Source: Oscillospiraceae bacterium (GTDB lineage: Bacteria; Bacillota; Clostridia; Oscillospirales; Ruminococcaceae). Taken from it: 61,419 bases of DNA. Positions within the stretch are counted from its first letter, which is position 1, and each line of letters starts with the position of its first letter. Where the stretch lies: NCBI GenBank assembly GCA_009784625.1, contig WRBI01000011.1, positions 1 through 61,419 on the forward strand. Direction: 5' to 3'. The translations under genes and the position numbers were made by a program. The notes beneath the pieces are model-generated. The model saw nothing but the letters and a program-made list of their open reading frames with translations. It searched no databases and was not told the DNA's origin. Positions 51,807 through 61,334 of the stretch are shown here, one piece after another.

Positions 51807-51811
51807 AGGTG

Positions 51812-53272
51812 TTATCGTTCCTGTCGGTGGGATTCCAGCAGGGGAGTGGTAATGGTGTAGCTCTGAACATCGCTTAAAGCCGGTTTGAGCTTGATGATCA
51901 CCCGGGTACCCAAATCTTCACGGCTGATGATATCGATCACACCGCCGTGACTGTCTACAATCCACTTGGCAATGCTCAGCCCAAGCCCGGCCCCGCCGGT
52001 CTGGCGGGTGCGGGAGGCGTCCGCCCGATAAAAGCGGTCAAACAGTTTTGGCAGGACTTCAGGGGGGATTCCCACCCCGCTGTCGGTTACCCCCAGTGTG
52101 GCCATCCCGTCGGCCATCTTGGCGTCCAGGGTGATCTGGCCGCCTGTGGGGGTGTATTTAAACGCGTTGTCGACCAAAATCCGCACCGCCTGTTTGAGTA
52201 AGCCGGCGTCCCCGCTGACAAAGAGGGGGGGGCGGTCGGGGCAGGCAATCTTGTGGTCGCCCCCGATCATCTCGCTTTCCCGGGCCACCTCCTTGACCAG
52301 CTCGGTCAGGTCGATGTAATCCATTTCCATTGTGATTGAGTTGTTGTCACTTCTGGCCAGAAAGAGCAATTGCTCGACCAGCTCTTTCATGTTCTCGGCT
52401 TCGGATTTGATGGCCGCGATCGACTCTTCAAGCGCTTTCGGGTCTTCTTTTCCCCAGCGGCTGAGCAGGTTTGCATACCCCTGAATAACCGCGATGGGTG
52501 TCCGCAGTTCGTGTGAAGCGTCGGATACAAAACGAAGCTGGCTGTTGTAAGCGCTGTCCACCCGATCGAGCATAGCGTTGATGGCCACAGCCAGGCCGCG
52601 CAGCTCTTCGCGTTCCCCCTCAACGTCGATGCGGGTGTCCAGCCGCTGTTCGTTTATGGCGTTGAGCACGTCGATGGTGCTGCCCAAATGCAAATCCCCG
52701 GGCGCCTGCTGAGCGCTCATGCTCTGATGGGCGGCAACGGTCAGCTGGCTGATTGGCAAGAGGGTCCGGCGAACAGACCGGCTGATTTCAAATAGCCCGG
52801 TGAGCAGCCAAAGCGCTTGGAAGATTAAGAGAATGCGGCCGGCGATGACGTACACTTCCATTAGGATTCCGGGCGCGAAGGTCAATACCATCACATCATT
52901 TGGGGTGACTTGCGCGGCGACCGCGTATCGCCAGTCGCCTCCCCCTAAATAATGGAACCCGCGTTCGCCGTAAACCATTCCCAGCCGGTTCAGCAGTCCG
53001 GTCGGCAGGTAGTGCGGGGCGGCCTGCCCTTGGGTGATTCCAACATCGATAAAGCGGCTGCCAAAGACAGCGTTGGCCGGATCGCCCTCAAGAAACATCC
53101 GCGCGCTCTGCTCAACCCCGGCCAGCACCCCGCCCCAAAACAAAGCGGAGATCAAAAAATTGACTAAAAAGAACAGCCAGAGTACATGCAAAGTCTGGCG
53201 GAGGGTGATTTTCCAAACAAAGGAGCCGCCGCCTTTGTTTTTTGTTGACTCTTTTGGCTGCACAGACACCAT
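51812..53272 (-). CDS. Sensor histidine kinase (HAMP, HisKA, HATPase)
   Basis: A 486-residue membrane kinase: helix 1 at about 28-50, an extracellular sensor of about 85 residues, helix 2 at about 137-160, a HAMP-like linker, HisKA with phospho-acceptor H254 ('DASHELRTPI'), and an ATPase domain ('VDNAFKYTPTGG', 'GAGLGLSI'). It pairs with the response regulator six bases upstream. The ATG directly abuts an AAAGGG site; the in-frame GTG at 53263 has a better nine-base spacing and may be the real start. The signal is unknown; the layout resembles ArlS/CssS-type envelope sensors. Confidence 0.92.
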   Translation of the reverse strand: MVSVQPKESTKNKGGGSFVWKITLRQTLHVLWLFFLVNFLISALFWGGVLAGVEQSARMFLEGDPANAVFGSRFIDVGITQGQAAPHYLPTGLLNRLGMVYGERGFHYLGGGDWRYAVAAQVTPNDVMVLTFAPGILMEVYVIAGRILLIFQALWLLTGLFEISRSVRRTLLPISQLTVAAHQSMSAQQAPGDLHLGSTIDVLNAINEQRLDTRIDVEGEREELRGLAVAINAMLDRVDSAYNSQLRFVSDASHELRTPIAVIQGYANLLSRWGKEDPKALEESIAAIKSEAENMKELVEQLLFLARSDNNSITMEMDYIDLTELVKEVARESEMIGGDHKIACPDRPPLFVSGDAGLLKQAVRILVDNAFKYTPTGGQITLDAKMADGMATLGVTDSGVGIPPEVLPKLFDRFYRADASRTRQTGGAGLGLSIAKWIVDSHGGVIDIISREDLGTRVIIKLKPALSDVQSYTITTPLLESHRQER

Positions 53273-53278
53273 CCCTTT

Positions 53279-53947
53279 CTAACCCTCTTTTAACACATAC
53301 CCGACCCCGCGCACTGTGTGGATATATTTTACCCCAAAAGCTTCGTCAATCTTACCGCGCAAAAATCGGATGTAGACGTCCGGCGAGTTGGTCTCGCCCT
53401 GATAGTTGTAGCCCCAGACCCGGTCAAGCAAAACTTCGCGGGTGAGTACGATCCCATGACTTTCCATCAGCGCAAAAAGCAGGTCGAACTCGCGCTTGGT
53501 TAAATCCAATTCTGTTTCGCCGTATTTGGCGGTTCGCCGGGCGGGGTCAATGGACAGCTGGCCGACTTGCAGGGAAGTGGTCGCGGTTTGTTTGCGCAGA
53601 GCGGTGCGGATTCGGGCGAGAAGCTCTTCGATGGCGAAGGGTTTGGTGACATAGTCGTCCGCGCCGCCGTCCAGTCCGGCAACTTTGTCCATCACCGCGT
53701 CCCGCGCGGTCAGCATGATGACGGGCAGGGAAGAGGTCTTGCGAATCCGCCGAAGCACCTCAAACCCGCCGATTCCGGGCAGCATGACATCCAACAGGAT
53801 CAGGTCGAACCGCTCGGCTTCAAAGAGGGCGAGGCCCTCCCGGCCATCCGCTGCTTTTTTTACCTGATACCCCTCGTAAACCAACTCAAGCTCGACAAAC
53901 CGGGCCAGTTTTTCCTCGTCTTCCACCAGCAGAATCTTTTCGCTCAT
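53279..53947 (-). CDS. OmpR-family response regulator
   Basis: A 222-residue regulator with a receiver domain (acceptor D53 in 'LLDVMLP', K in 'TKPFA') and a C-terminal OmpR-type winged helix ('LTKREFDLLFALM', 'VRGVGYVL'). It is phosphorylated by the kinase encoded just downstream. AAGGGG lies before the ATG. It starts 15 bases after the DUF4342 gene, so the three genes form one operon. Confidence 0.95.
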   Translation of the reverse strand: MSEKILLVEDEEKLARFVELELVYEGYQVKKAADGREGLALFEAERFDLILLDVMLPGIGGFEVLRRIRKTSSLPVIMLTARDAVMDKVAGLDGGADDYVTKPFAIEELLARIRTALRKQTATTSLQVGQLSIDPARRTAKYGETELDLTKREFDLLFALMESHGIVLTREVLLDRVWGYNYQGETNSPDVYIRFLRGKIDEAFGVKYIHTVRGVGYVLKEG

Positions 53948-53962
53948 TGTAATTCCCCTTGT

Positions 53963-54604
53963 TTAACGCTTGTCGTATCTATTAAGTTCATCCAACTCTC
54001 TTTCAACTTCGCGCAGTTCTTCTCTCAGCTCATCTCTGGCTTCGCGCAGATCTTCTTTAAATTCGTCGTCGAACTCTTCATTAAACTCTTTTTTGACCGC
54101 TTCGGCGGCGTTGGCGGCACTGTCCATAACTTTGTTGACTGCGGTTTTGTCGAGGTCGCGGCCGGAGAACTTGTATCTAAACCCGAAGAAGAGCGCGATG
54201 ATCAATGCCGGAAGTGTGAAGTAAAAAGCAAAGATGGCCAGCACGATCAGCAAAAGAACCGGGACCGAGAAGACTTTTTCGCTCCCCCGCCAGACTTCAA
54301 AGTCATTGCGCAGGCTCTTGTCGAGCAGCCGGCCTAAAAACCGGAAGAGCTGCCCCATGATCGCGCCGAAGCTCTCGTCTTTCTGTTCTGCCTTGGCGTA
54401 GTCGGTGCCGGGCGACTGCTCACTTGTATTTTGAGAGGATGAGTAACTGCCGCCGGATGGGGGAGCAGCTACCTTGCCATTGTTCTCGAGATAGATCATG
54501 GCGTCCAACAAGTCGCCGCCGGTTGCGTTCAATGCCTCTTTGGCCTCTTCATAACTTACGTTTGCCCGGGCTCTGAGTTTTTCTACGTTTTCTAAAGTTG
54601 TCAT
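53963..54604 (-). CDS. DUF4342 protein with UBA-like N terminus
   Basis: A 213-residue protein. An N-terminal UBA/TS-N-like helical domain (about 1-45, 'LRARANVSYEEAKEALNATGGDLLDAMIYLE') is followed by a Ser/Gln-rich linker, the DUF4342 core with one or two hydrophobic helices (about 110-145), and a long acidic/basic coiled coil at the C terminus ('REARDELREELREVERE'). It is probably membrane-attached. The start ATG has GAAAGG about ten bases upstream; a GTG four codons earlier lies on that site. Function unknown; it precedes the two-component genes and may act in the same envelope response. Confidence 0.82.
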   Translation of the reverse strand: MTTLENVEKLRARANVSYEEAKEALNATGGDLLDAMIYLENNGKVAAPPSGGSYSSSQNTSEQSPGTDYAKAEQKDESFGAIMGQLFRFLGRLLDKSLRNDFEVWRGSEKVFSVPVLLLIVLAIFAFYFTLPALIIALFFGFRYKFSGRDLDKTAVNKVMDSAANAAEAVKKEFNEEFDDEFKEDLREARDELREELREVERELDELNRYDKR

Positions 54605-54760
54605 TTTGTTTATCACCTTTCGTATGACCGTATTTGTTATGTCTACATCATACGCCGGTAAGATTAGCTTACCATATTATTAAAATGAAAGGTTGATTAA
54701 AAAGTTTTGGTGTGCGTTTAATATTTGAGCCCTAGTATACCACAAACCTGAATCAGACGC

Positions 54761-54794
54761 AAAACAAGACGGCAACGTGTTCGCTGCCGTCTTG
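54761..54794 (-). terminator. Intrinsic terminator of rny
   Basis: CAAGACGGCA and TGCCGTCTTG (54765-54774 and 54785-54794) form a perfect 10-bp stem; on the minus strand TTTTG follows directly. Confidence 0.85.
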
Positions 54795-54799
54795 TGGTA

Positions 54800-56347
54800 T
54801 TATTTCGCGTACTCGATCGCGCGGCTTTCGCGGATACAGTGTACTTTGATCTGGCCGGGGTAGTCGAGTTCGGCTTCGATCTTTTTGCAGATATCCCGGG
54901 CGGTGATGACCAGCAGATCGTCGCTGATCACTTCCGGCTTGAGCAGTACCCGAATCTCGCGGCCGGCCTGAATGGCGAAAGATTTCTCTACGCCGTTAAA
55001 GGCATTGGTGATCTCTTCAAGTTTTTCCAGCCGCTTGATGTAGTTCTCAATGTTTTCCCGCCTTGCACCCGGCCGTGCGGCGGAGATGGCGTCCGCCGCC
55101 TGTACCAGACAGGCAATGGTGGTCTTGGGCTCTACATCGCCGTGATGGGACTCGATCGCGTGGATGACCTCGAAGTGTTCTTTGTGTTTTTTGACAAGAT
55201 CAAGGCCAATCTGCACGTGGGAACCCTCGATCTTATGGGTGAGCGACTTGCCGATGTCGTGGAGCAAGCCGGCCCGCTTGGCCAGCGGCACGTTCGCGCC
55301 AATTTCGGCAGCCATAACCCCCGAGAGGTTGGCGACTTCAATCGCGTGATCGAGCACGTTTTGCCCGTAGCTGGTGCGGTAGCGCATACGGCCGAGAAGC
55401 CGGACAAGTTCGCTGTTCAGGCCGTGAACCCCGGTCTCCATAGTGGCGCGCTCACCGTCCTGTTTGATCTTGTTTTCCACTTCTTTTTTGGCTTTGTCCA
55501 CCATTTCCTCAATGCGGGAGGGGTGAATCCGGCCGTCTTGTATCAGCTTTTCAAGTGCGATCCGGGCGACTTCCCGCTTTACGGGGTCGTGGCTGGAAAG
55601 CGTGATGGCCTCGGGTGTGTCGTCGATGATCAGGTCAACCCCGGTCAGAGTCTCAAGGGTTCGGATATTCCGGCCCTCACGCCCGATGATCCGGCCTTTC
55701 ATCTCATCGTTGGGCAAAGGCACGACCGAGACAGTGATCTCGGCCACGTGGTCTGACGCGATCCGCTGAATGGCCTGGGAGATGATGTTCCGCGCCTTAT
55801 CGTCCGCTTCTTCGCGCAGCCGGTTTTCAATGTTGGTGATCCGCAAGGCTTTGTCGTGTTCCAGCTCGTTGTCAAGGTTGGCGAGCAGATGGTCTTTTGC
55901 CTGCTCGGCCGAGAACCCCGAAATTTTCTCAAGCATCTCGAACTGATGGTTTTTGACAACTTCAGCTTCCTGCAGGGTCTTATCGGCGTTTTCCAGCTTG
56001 GCGGCGAGTTCTTCTTCTTTCTTTTCCAGCTTGTCCGATCGCTTTTCAAGCGACTCTTCTTTTTGCTGTGCCCGACGTTCCAGCCGGGTCACTTCGGTTC
56101 TGCGCTCCTTGAGTTCCCTCTCAGAGTCGTTCCTCATTTTGTGGATTTCGTCTTTCGCTTCTACCAGGGCTTCTTTCTTTTTGCTTTCAGCATTTTTGAT
56201 CGCTTCGCTCACAACGCGCTTGGCTTCCTCTTCGGCCGAGCCAAACTCAGATTCCGCAATCCGCTTTCTATACTGAACGCCTGCGATAAAGGCAATAACG
56301 GCTCCAGCGATTAGGGCAATAATGGGCGGTAACAGGATTTGTAACAT
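54800..56347 (-). CDS. rny: Ribonuclease Y
   Basis: A 515-residue membrane-anchored endoribonuclease that starts mRNA decay in Gram-positive bacteria. N-terminal membrane helix (about 3-25), a long charged coiled coil (about 35-200), a KH RNA-binding domain ('[15 protein letters not shown]'), and an HD domain with the metal motif 'LLHDIGKS'. The length matches the family. The chosen ATG (MLQILL) follows AGGAGG by 12 bases; the earlier in-frame ATG at 56371 contains that ribosome site and is unlikely. Confidence 0.96.
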   Translation of the reverse strand: MLQILLPPIIALIAGAVIAFIAGVQYRKRIAESEFGSAEEEAKRVVSEAIKNAESKKKEALVEAKDEIHKMRNDSERELKERRTEVTRLERRAQQKEESLEKRSDKLEKKEEELAAKLENADKTLQEAEVVKNHQFEMLEKISGFSAEQAKDHLLANLDNELEHDKALRITNIENRLREEADDKARNIISQAIQRIASDHVAEITVSVVPLPNDEMKGRIIGREGRNIRTLETLTGVDLIIDDTPEAITLSSHDPVKREVARIALEKLIQDGRIHPSRIEEMVDKAKKEVENKIKQDGERATMETGVHGLNSELVRLLGRMRYRTSYGQNVLDHAIEVANLSGVMAAEIGANVPLAKRAGLLHDIGKSLTHKIEGSHVQIGLDLVKKHKEHFEVIHAIESHHGDVEPKTTIACLVQAADAISAARPGARRENIENYIKRLEKLEEITNAFNGVEKSFAIQAGREIRVLLKPEVISDDLLVITARDICKKIEAELDYPGQIKVHCIRESRAIEYAK

Positions 56348-56427
56348 CGCAATACCAAGCCTCCTTTCCATATTTTATGATAAAAATCTTAAGATACCGG
56401 TTCACTAACCTGTGCGATTCCATCCAC

Positions 56428-56451
56428 AGGTTACCGATAACCATGTAACCT
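56428..56451. repeat. Inverted repeat in the rny leader
   Basis: AGGTTAC and GTAACCT are separated by ten bases, just downstream of the predicted rny transcription start. A nearby CAGGTTAGTGAAC on the minus strand resembles one arm. It could be an operator or an RNA stem. Confidence 0.35.
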
Positions 56452-56458
56452 ACTCTGT

Positions 56459-56487
56459 ATTTTATTACATTTTGGAAAAAATGTCAA
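56459..56487 (-). promoter_or_regulatory. Promoter of rny
   Basis: On the minus strand: perfect TTGACA (56487-56482), a 17-base spacer and TAAAAT (56464-56459). It gives a leader of about 105 bases before the rny start. Confidence 0.75.
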
Positions 56488-56560
56488 GATTCCCGCGCCC
56501 CAATTGGCAATGTTTCTAATGTATAGTCGACGTATGATTTTTAAGCTCGTAGACTATATG

Positions 56561-56589
56561 TTGACAAACGGCGATAATCGTGGTAAACT
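56561..56589 (+). promoter_or_regulatory. Promoter of thrS
   Basis: Perfect TTGACA (56561-56566), a 17-base spacer and TAAACT (56584-56589), about 155 bases before the thrS start, leaving a long leader. Confidence 0.72.
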
Positions 56590-56596
56590 CACAACG

Positions 56597-56743
56597 AACA
56601 TGTGGACAGGCATTGCCTGCGTCAGCGGGGAAGTGTCTGCGAATACCCGGACGAAACAGTAAAGTTATAACGCTCAGTCACGCTTCGTCTTGATAATCCG
56701 GACGAAGCGTTTTGATATTCTAAAAATACGGGAGATGGCGACA
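56597..56743 (+). promoter_or_regulatory. Attenuator-like leader of thrS
   Basis: ACGCTTCGTC (56680-56689) can pair with GACGAAGCGT (56701-56710) in a 10-bp stem followed by TTTTGATATTC. The same sequence can instead pair partly with CCGGACGAA at 56647-56655, an upstream near-copy of the second arm (CCGGACGAAG at 56698). Two exclusive pairings are the usual logic of an attenuator. The T-box consensus (AGGGTGGNACCGCG) was not found, so the sensor is unclear. Between 56348 and 56597 are only the rny promoter region and its repeat; no gene is seen. Confidence 0.5.
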
Positions 56744-58645
56744 TTGAACATCACATTAAAAGGCGGGGTCGTCAAAGAATTTGAAAGCGGCGCAACCCCG
56801 GCTATGATTGCAAAATCTTTGGGTGAGGGGCTGTATAAAGCGGCCTGCTGTGCGGTTGCCGACGGGAAGGGCGTTGATCTGCGCGACGAGCTGAACGGCG
56901 ACTGCGAACTCACCCTTTGCACATTCGAAAACAAAGAGGGCAGACATGCGTTCTGGCATACCTCCGCTCATATCATGGCGCAGGCGGTATCCCGGCTTTA
57001 CCCCAATGTCAAGCTTGCGATCGGCCCGAGCATCGAGGGCGGGTTTTACTACGACTTTGACGTTGAGACCCCCTTTACACCAGAAGACCTTGAAAAAATC
57101 GAGGCCGAAATGGCCAAGATCGTCAAAGAGGCACTGCCCATCGAGCGGTTTGTCCTGCCGGTAGATGAAGCGCTCAACTTGATGAAAGACGAGCCGTACA
57201 AGCGCGAACTGATCACCGAACACGCGGGCAAAGGCGAGGCCATCTCGTTTTATAGACAGGGTGACTTTGTTGACGTCTGCGCCGGGCCGCACTTGATGGA
57301 TACAAGCAAAGTCAAGGCATTCAAGCTGACCACAACCAACGCCGCATACTGGCGGGGAGATCAGCAGGGCCAGACGCTTTCGAGAATCTACGGGGTCGCT
57401 TTCCCCAAAGCGGCTGAGCTTGCCGCCCACCTTGAAAAGATCGAAGAAGCCAAAAAGCGCGACCACCGCAAACTGGGTAAAGAACTGGAGCTGTTCATGC
57501 TGCTTGAAGAAGGCCCGGGGTTCCCGTTCTTTCTGCCCAAAGGTATGCTGATTAAAAACCTGCTGATTGAGTACTGGCGGGAGCTTCACCACGCGGCCGG
57601 TTATGTTGAGATCTCCACACCCATCATTTTAAACTGTGACCTTTGGCGGCAGAGCGGACACTGGGATCACTACAAAAACAACATGTACACCACAAACATC
57701 GATGAAGCGGAGTTCGCGGTAAAGCCGATGAACTGCCCGGGCGGGATGCTCGCTTACCGCTCTAAGATGCGGTCTTATAAGGATTTGCCTTTGCGGATGG
57801 GCGAGCTTGGGCTTGTCCACCGGCACGAGATGTCCGGGGTACTTCACGGGCTGATGCGGGTGCGCTGTTTCACACAGGACGACGCGCACATCTTTATGAC
57901 GCTTGAGCAGATTAAAGACGAGATCAAAAATGTTGTCCGTCTGATTGATCAGGTCTACAAAACATTCGGGTTTGAGTATCACATCGAGCTTTCTACCCGC
58001 CCCGAAAAGTCGATGGGTACAGCCGAAACTTGGGAGGCCGCCACAAACGCCCTGCAAAACGCCATCACCGAGCTGGGCTACGATTTCGTGATAAACGAGG
58101 GGGACGGCGCGTTCTACGGCCCGAAACTCGATTTCCACCTGACCGACTGCATCGGGCGCACCTGGCAGTGCGGAACCATCCAGCTCGACTTTCAGATGCC
58201 CGAGCGCTTTGACCTTGAGTACACCGGCGCCGACAATCAAAAGCACCGCCCAATCGTCATCCATCGGGTGGCGTATGGCAGCATCGAGCGCTTTATCGGA
58301 ATCCTGATCGAACACTTTGCCGGTGCGTTCCCGGTCTGGCTTGCGCCCACGCAGGTCTCGCTCATCCCAATCGGGGATCGGCAGGTCGAGTTCGCCAAAG
58401 AAGTCGCCGCCAAGCTGGAAAGCCGTGGAATCCGGGCGCGCCTTGACGACCGCAATGAAAAGATGGGCTTTAAAATCCGTGAAGCGCAAGTCGAGAAAAT
58501 TCCGTACATGTTGGTAATTGGCGACCGCGAGATGGAAAGCGGGGAAGTGGCTGTCCGCTCCCGCAGGGACGGGGATAAAGGCAGTGTAAAGGTCGAAAGC
58601 TTTATTGAAGCCATCTGCAAAGAGGTGGCTGAAAAGGCACTTTAA
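56744..58645 (+). CDS. thrS: Threonyl-tRNA synthetase
   Basis: A 633-residue class II synthetase that charges tRNA(Thr). TGS domain (about 1-60, 'ITLKGGVVKEF'), editing domain with 'HTSAHIMAQAV' and a later 'CAGPHL', the catalytic core (motif 2 region 'GLVHRHEMSGVLHGLMRVRCFTQDDAH', zinc Cys in 'MNCPGG'), and the C-terminal anticodon-binding domain. TTG at 56744 is chosen because GGGAG (56730-56734) is nine bases upstream; the ATG at 56735 touches that ribosome site. The resulting N terminus (MNITLKGG) aligns with the usual ThrRS start. Confidence 0.95.
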   Translation: MNITLKGGVVKEFESGATPAMIAKSLGEGLYKAACCAVADGKGVDLRDELNGDCELTLCTFENKEGRHAFWHTSAHIMAQAVSRLYPNVKLAIGPSIEGGFYYDFDVETPFTPEDLEKIEAEMAKIVKEALPIERFVLPVDEALNLMKDEPYKRELITEHAGKGEAISFYRQGDFVDVCAGPHLMDTSKVKAFKLTTTNAAYWRGDQQGQTLSRIYGVAFPKAAELAAHLEKIEEAKKRDHRKLGKELELFMLLEEGPGFPFFLPKGMLIKNLLIEYWRELHHAAGYVEISTPIILNCDLWRQSGHWDHYKNNMYTTNIDEAEFAVKPMNCPGGMLAYRSKMRSYKDLPLRMGELGLVHRHEMSGVLHGLMRVRCFTQDDAHIFMTLEQIKDEIKNVVRLIDQVYKTFGFEYHIELSTRPEKSMGTAETWEAATNALQNAITELGYDFVINEGDGAFYGPKLDFHLTDCIGRTWQCGTIQLDFQMPERFDLEYTGADNQKHRPIVIHRVAYGSIERFIGILIEHFAGAFPVWLAPTQVSLIPIGDRQVEFAKEVAAKLESRGIRARLDDRNEKMGFKIREAQVEKIPYMLVIGDREMESGEVAVRSRRDGDKGSVKVESFIEAICKEVAEKAL

Positions 58646-58662
58646 CGCAGAACCCGGCCGGC

Positions 58663-58692
58663 TTGCCTTTGCAGTGTGTTTTGTGGTATAAT
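58663..58692 (+). promoter_or_regulatory. Promoter of the M23/LysM gene
   Basis: TTGCCT (58663-58668), an 18-base spacer and TATAAT (58687-58692), with an extended -10 TG (TGGTATAAT). Confidence 0.65.
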
Positions 58693-58783
58693 GCCTACAG
58701 GAGGGCGTGAGCATTATACGGATTTTGATGGCCTGCCTTGCAGCGGCGGCCAATTGCGGTAATAAACAATCAAAGGGTGTTGT

Positions 58784-60574
58784 ATGGACATAAACAAAAA
58801 CGAACCGAAGATCGTACATCGCAGGCGGAGAGTGGGTTCCGAAGGCGATGGGGGTCGTGGCGTCCGCAGTCTTGACCAGAGACCCGGGTTGATCAAGTTC
58901 ACTTTTGTGTTTCTTTACAAAAGCCTATACATTTTGGGCATTACGCTGCTTCGTCGAAAAAACAGGATGCTGCGCGGTGTTCGCCGGTTTTTCAACCGGC
59001 TGCGCGGCAGCTCGTACTCTTTCCTTGAAAAGCTGACCGAAGATACTTTCGGACTCGGACAACAGATCATGCGGCGGATGAAAGCGCCATTTATCCGGCT
59101 GGGAAATGTCCGGGGCGAGATGAAACCGGTTATCGAAAAGAGCAAAAACGACGGCAAGATACCTGTTTGGGCTTACGGCCAGATCGTCGGGACGTTCGCC
59201 AGGCTGCTTTACGCGATTGTGCGCACGCTCGTCAATCATGCACTGCCGATCTTGGCCGCGTTTCTTCTTTTCGTAGCGGTGCGGGATCGAATAGATGTAC
59301 AGCAATCGGTCGGTTTGGCCGTTACTTACAACGACCAGCACATTGGGATGATTCACCACGAAACCATTTTTGAGGACGCGATACAAGAACTAAAAGACCG
59401 CTTTTTCTCGGAAGAGGATATCCCGATCGTGCTCACGCCGCAATTTACCTTGCGTGAGTTGGAAGAACACGAGGTGTTCGCCGACGCGAGTGCGCTGGCC
59501 GACCGGATTGTAGAGGCATCGGGCGGTGAGATCGCGAACGGCTTCGGCGTATTTATTGACGACATCTTTTTGGGCGCATATCACGACGTTATCCAGATTA
59601 TCGAAGAGTTTGACTACATCCTTGACTCTCACCGAACCGGTATTGAAGGTGAGCGGGTAGAGTTTCTCAGGCGGGTCAGCATAACGCGCGAAGGCGTGTT
59701 TCCGCTCTCGTCCATACGGAGTTTTGAAGAGATTCGGGAAGACTTGCACGGCAACGACCCAAACGCGCCCACCACATCGTATACGGTTGTTGACGGTGAC
59801 ACGTTATCTCAAATCGCGCAAAGGCTGGAGATTTCCTACCAGAGTTTGGTCGACCACAATCCGACCCTTGTGAATGGCGGTTTGTTTCCCGGCCAAGTGT
59901 TGAATGTGCCGATTGCCCAACCTTTGATGCAGGTTCAGAACATTCGCACCGTTGTGTTCCCCGAAGAATTCCCCTTTGATATCGAAGAAGTCCCAAGCGT
60001 TGCCTATGTGCGCGGGTTTAGAAGTATATCCACTGTCGGGCAGTTTGGGGTGCGTGAAGTAACTGCCGAGGTGGCCGAAGTAAATGGGGTAGAGGTCAGC
60101 CGTGAGATCATGGGTACGCGCGTTCTCCGTGCGCCGGTCACTCAGCGGGTGATTGTGGGCACAAACAACCCCGGAAACATCACCTCGTTCGGCTCGGTGT
60201 CCAGCCAAGGGTTTCTTTGGCCAACACAGGGCGGTGTGATTACAGTCGGGTTGTGGGGATATCCCGGACACACCGGGGTAGATATACCCAGACCGGCCGG
60301 CACGCCGATTTTTGCCAGCGCGGCGGGTACAGTTGTTCGCGTGGTACACGGAAGGGTAGGGTACGGCCATTACGTGGTTATCGATCATCACAACGGGTAC
60401 ACTACGCTTTATGCACATGCCAGCGCCATCCATGTATCGGTCGGCCAGCGAGTCAACCAGGGCGATGTGATCGCGTCCGTTGGGCGTACCGGCAACTCGA
60501 CCGGCAACCATCTGCATTTTGAGGTTCGCCGACATGGCCAGATTATGAACCCCGCACACTACCTGCAGCGGTAG
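58784..60574 (+). CDS. Membrane-anchored M23 peptidase with LysM and G5 domains
   Basis: A 596-residue wall hydrolase. A basic cytoplasmic N terminus (about 1-150) is followed by a membrane helix (about 150-170), an extracellular region of about 150 residues, a LysM domain (about 329-373, 'YTVVDGDTLSQIAQRL'), a G5 domain (about 378-455) and a C-terminal M23 domain with 'HTGVDIP' and 'HLHFEV' zinc motifs. The order matches clostridial peptidases active in growth or sporulation. The cytoplasmic extension is unusually long. AAAGGG lies six bases before the ATG. Confidence 0.92.
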   Translation: MDINKNEPKIVHRRRRVGSEGDGGRGVRSLDQRPGLIKFTFVFLYKSLYILGITLLRRKNRMLRGVRRFFNRLRGSSYSFLEKLTEDTFGLGQQIMRRMKAPFIRLGNVRGEMKPVIEKSKNDGKIPVWAYGQIVGTFARLLYAIVRTLVNHALPILAAFLLFVAVRDRIDVQQSVGLAVTYNDQHIGMIHHETIFEDAIQELKDRFFSEEDIPIVLTPQFTLRELEEHEVFADASALADRIVEASGGEIANGFGVFIDDIFLGAYHDVIQIIEEFDYILDSHRTGIEGERVEFLRRVSITREGVFPLSSIRSFEEIREDLHGNDPNAPTTSYTVVDGDTLSQIAQRLEISYQSLVDHNPTLVNGGLFPGQVLNVPIAQPLMQVQNIRTVVFPEEFPFDIEEVPSVAYVRGFRSISTVGQFGVREVTAEVAEVNGVEVSREIMGTRVLRAPVTQRVIVGTNNPGNITSFGSVSSQGFLWPTQGGVITVGLWGYPGHTGVDIPRPAGTPIFASAAGTVVRVVHGRVGYGHYVVIDHHNGYTTLYAHASAIHVSVGQRVNQGDVIASVGRTGNSTGNHLHFEVRRHGQIMNPAHYLQR

Positions 60575-60584
60575 CTAAATACGC

Positions 60585-60614
60585 AGTCCCGCGCCCAAAC
60601 ACAGGCGCGGGACT
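60585..60614. terminator. Perfect hairpin after the M23 gene
   Basis: AGTCCCGCGCC (60585-60595) and GGCGCGGGACT (60604-60614) form an 11-bp stem without a T-run. It may slow or stop transcription before the lipoprotein gene. Confidence 0.6.
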
Positions 60615-60639
60615 AATCCAACAGAGGTGGTTCTGCGTT

Positions 60640-61203
60640 ATGACCAAAAAACTGATACCTTTGCTGGCTCTTACGCTGCTGCTGTCCGGCTGCGGCTTGG
60701 CAGAGCGCTTTTTGAGCCGCGACTCCCAATCCGCACCAGAGCAAGCGGCAAGAATTCCGACTCGCGGCGTCTGGCGGGAGGGTGTTTTTACAAGCGAATA
60801 CCTCGGCCTGACTTTTCAGATGCCTCAAGATTGGACAGCCAGCATGGATCCGGATGTCAGGGAGTTGACCGACGCCGAAATCTTCGGCACAATTGCCACC
60901 AGTCCAAACGAAGACGCCAGTGTGCACATTCTTTTTAGAAGGTTGCATTTTCTGATTTTGGGGATAGATGAGCACGAGTATATGGCCTCGGTCGCTGAAC
61001 AGGCGGGGGTTGACTTTGACTCTTTCGGGATGAGAAGAATCGGCCGCTACGACTGGCACGTATACGGAACGGTGGCCGGCGGCAATAATTTTGGCCGCTA
61101 CTTTATTAATATTGATGATGGGTTTGTCCGCGTGATATCATTCTTATATACCGACCAGTCAAAGTCGCTGGAAGAGATGTTGGCGCTGTTCAGCCCGTTG
61201 TAG
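60640..61203 (+). CDS. Lipoprotein of unknown function
   Basis: A 187-residue protein with a signal peptide and lipobox LSGC (Cys18). The mature part begins with 'GVFTSEYLGLTFQMPQDW', similar to small clostridial lipoproteins with a PsbP/DUF1795-like fold ('yLGltF-x-x-P-x-x-W'). GAGGTGG lies about nine bases before the ATG. It is followed by a terminator. I do not know its function. Confidence 0.78.
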   Translation: MTKKLIPLLALTLLLSGCGLAERFLSRDSQSAPEQAARIPTRGVWREGVFTSEYLGLTFQMPQDWTASMDPDVRELTDAEIFGTIATSPNEDASVHILFRRLHFLILGIDEHEYMASVAEQAGVDFDSFGMRRIGRYDWHVYGTVAGGNNFGRYFINIDDGFVRVISFLYTDQSKSLEEMLALFSPL

Positions 61204-61223
61204 ATTTCCTGTGTTGAGAGTTT

Positions 61224-61251
61224 AAACCTCGCTGAGTGGCGGGGTTTTTTT
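61224..61251 (+). terminator. Intrinsic terminator of the lipoprotein gene
   Basis: AAACC-CGC and GCG-GGGTTT pair around a short loop and run into seven T, 20 bases after the stop. Confidence 0.8.
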
Positions 61252-61301
61252 GTATAACAAGAAAAAACGCCAAGTATATCGATGGGCAAGTGGGCCTCTT
61301 A

Positions 61302-61315
61302 GAGTCTGTTGACAT
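61302..61315 (+). mobile_element. Probable left end of an IS5-family element
   Basis: AGAGTCTGTTGACA lies 20 bases before the transposase start. It resembles the left end of the MITE-like element at 24055 (12 of 14 positions). The other end is outside the window. Confidence 0.55.
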
Positions 61316-61334
61316 TAACTGATATAATAGCGAT

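Noticed and set aside
56590-56743. T-box riboswitch upstream of thrS
   Set aside because: The conserved T-box core and specifier-loop features were not visible; only an attenuator-like stem pair can be supported.
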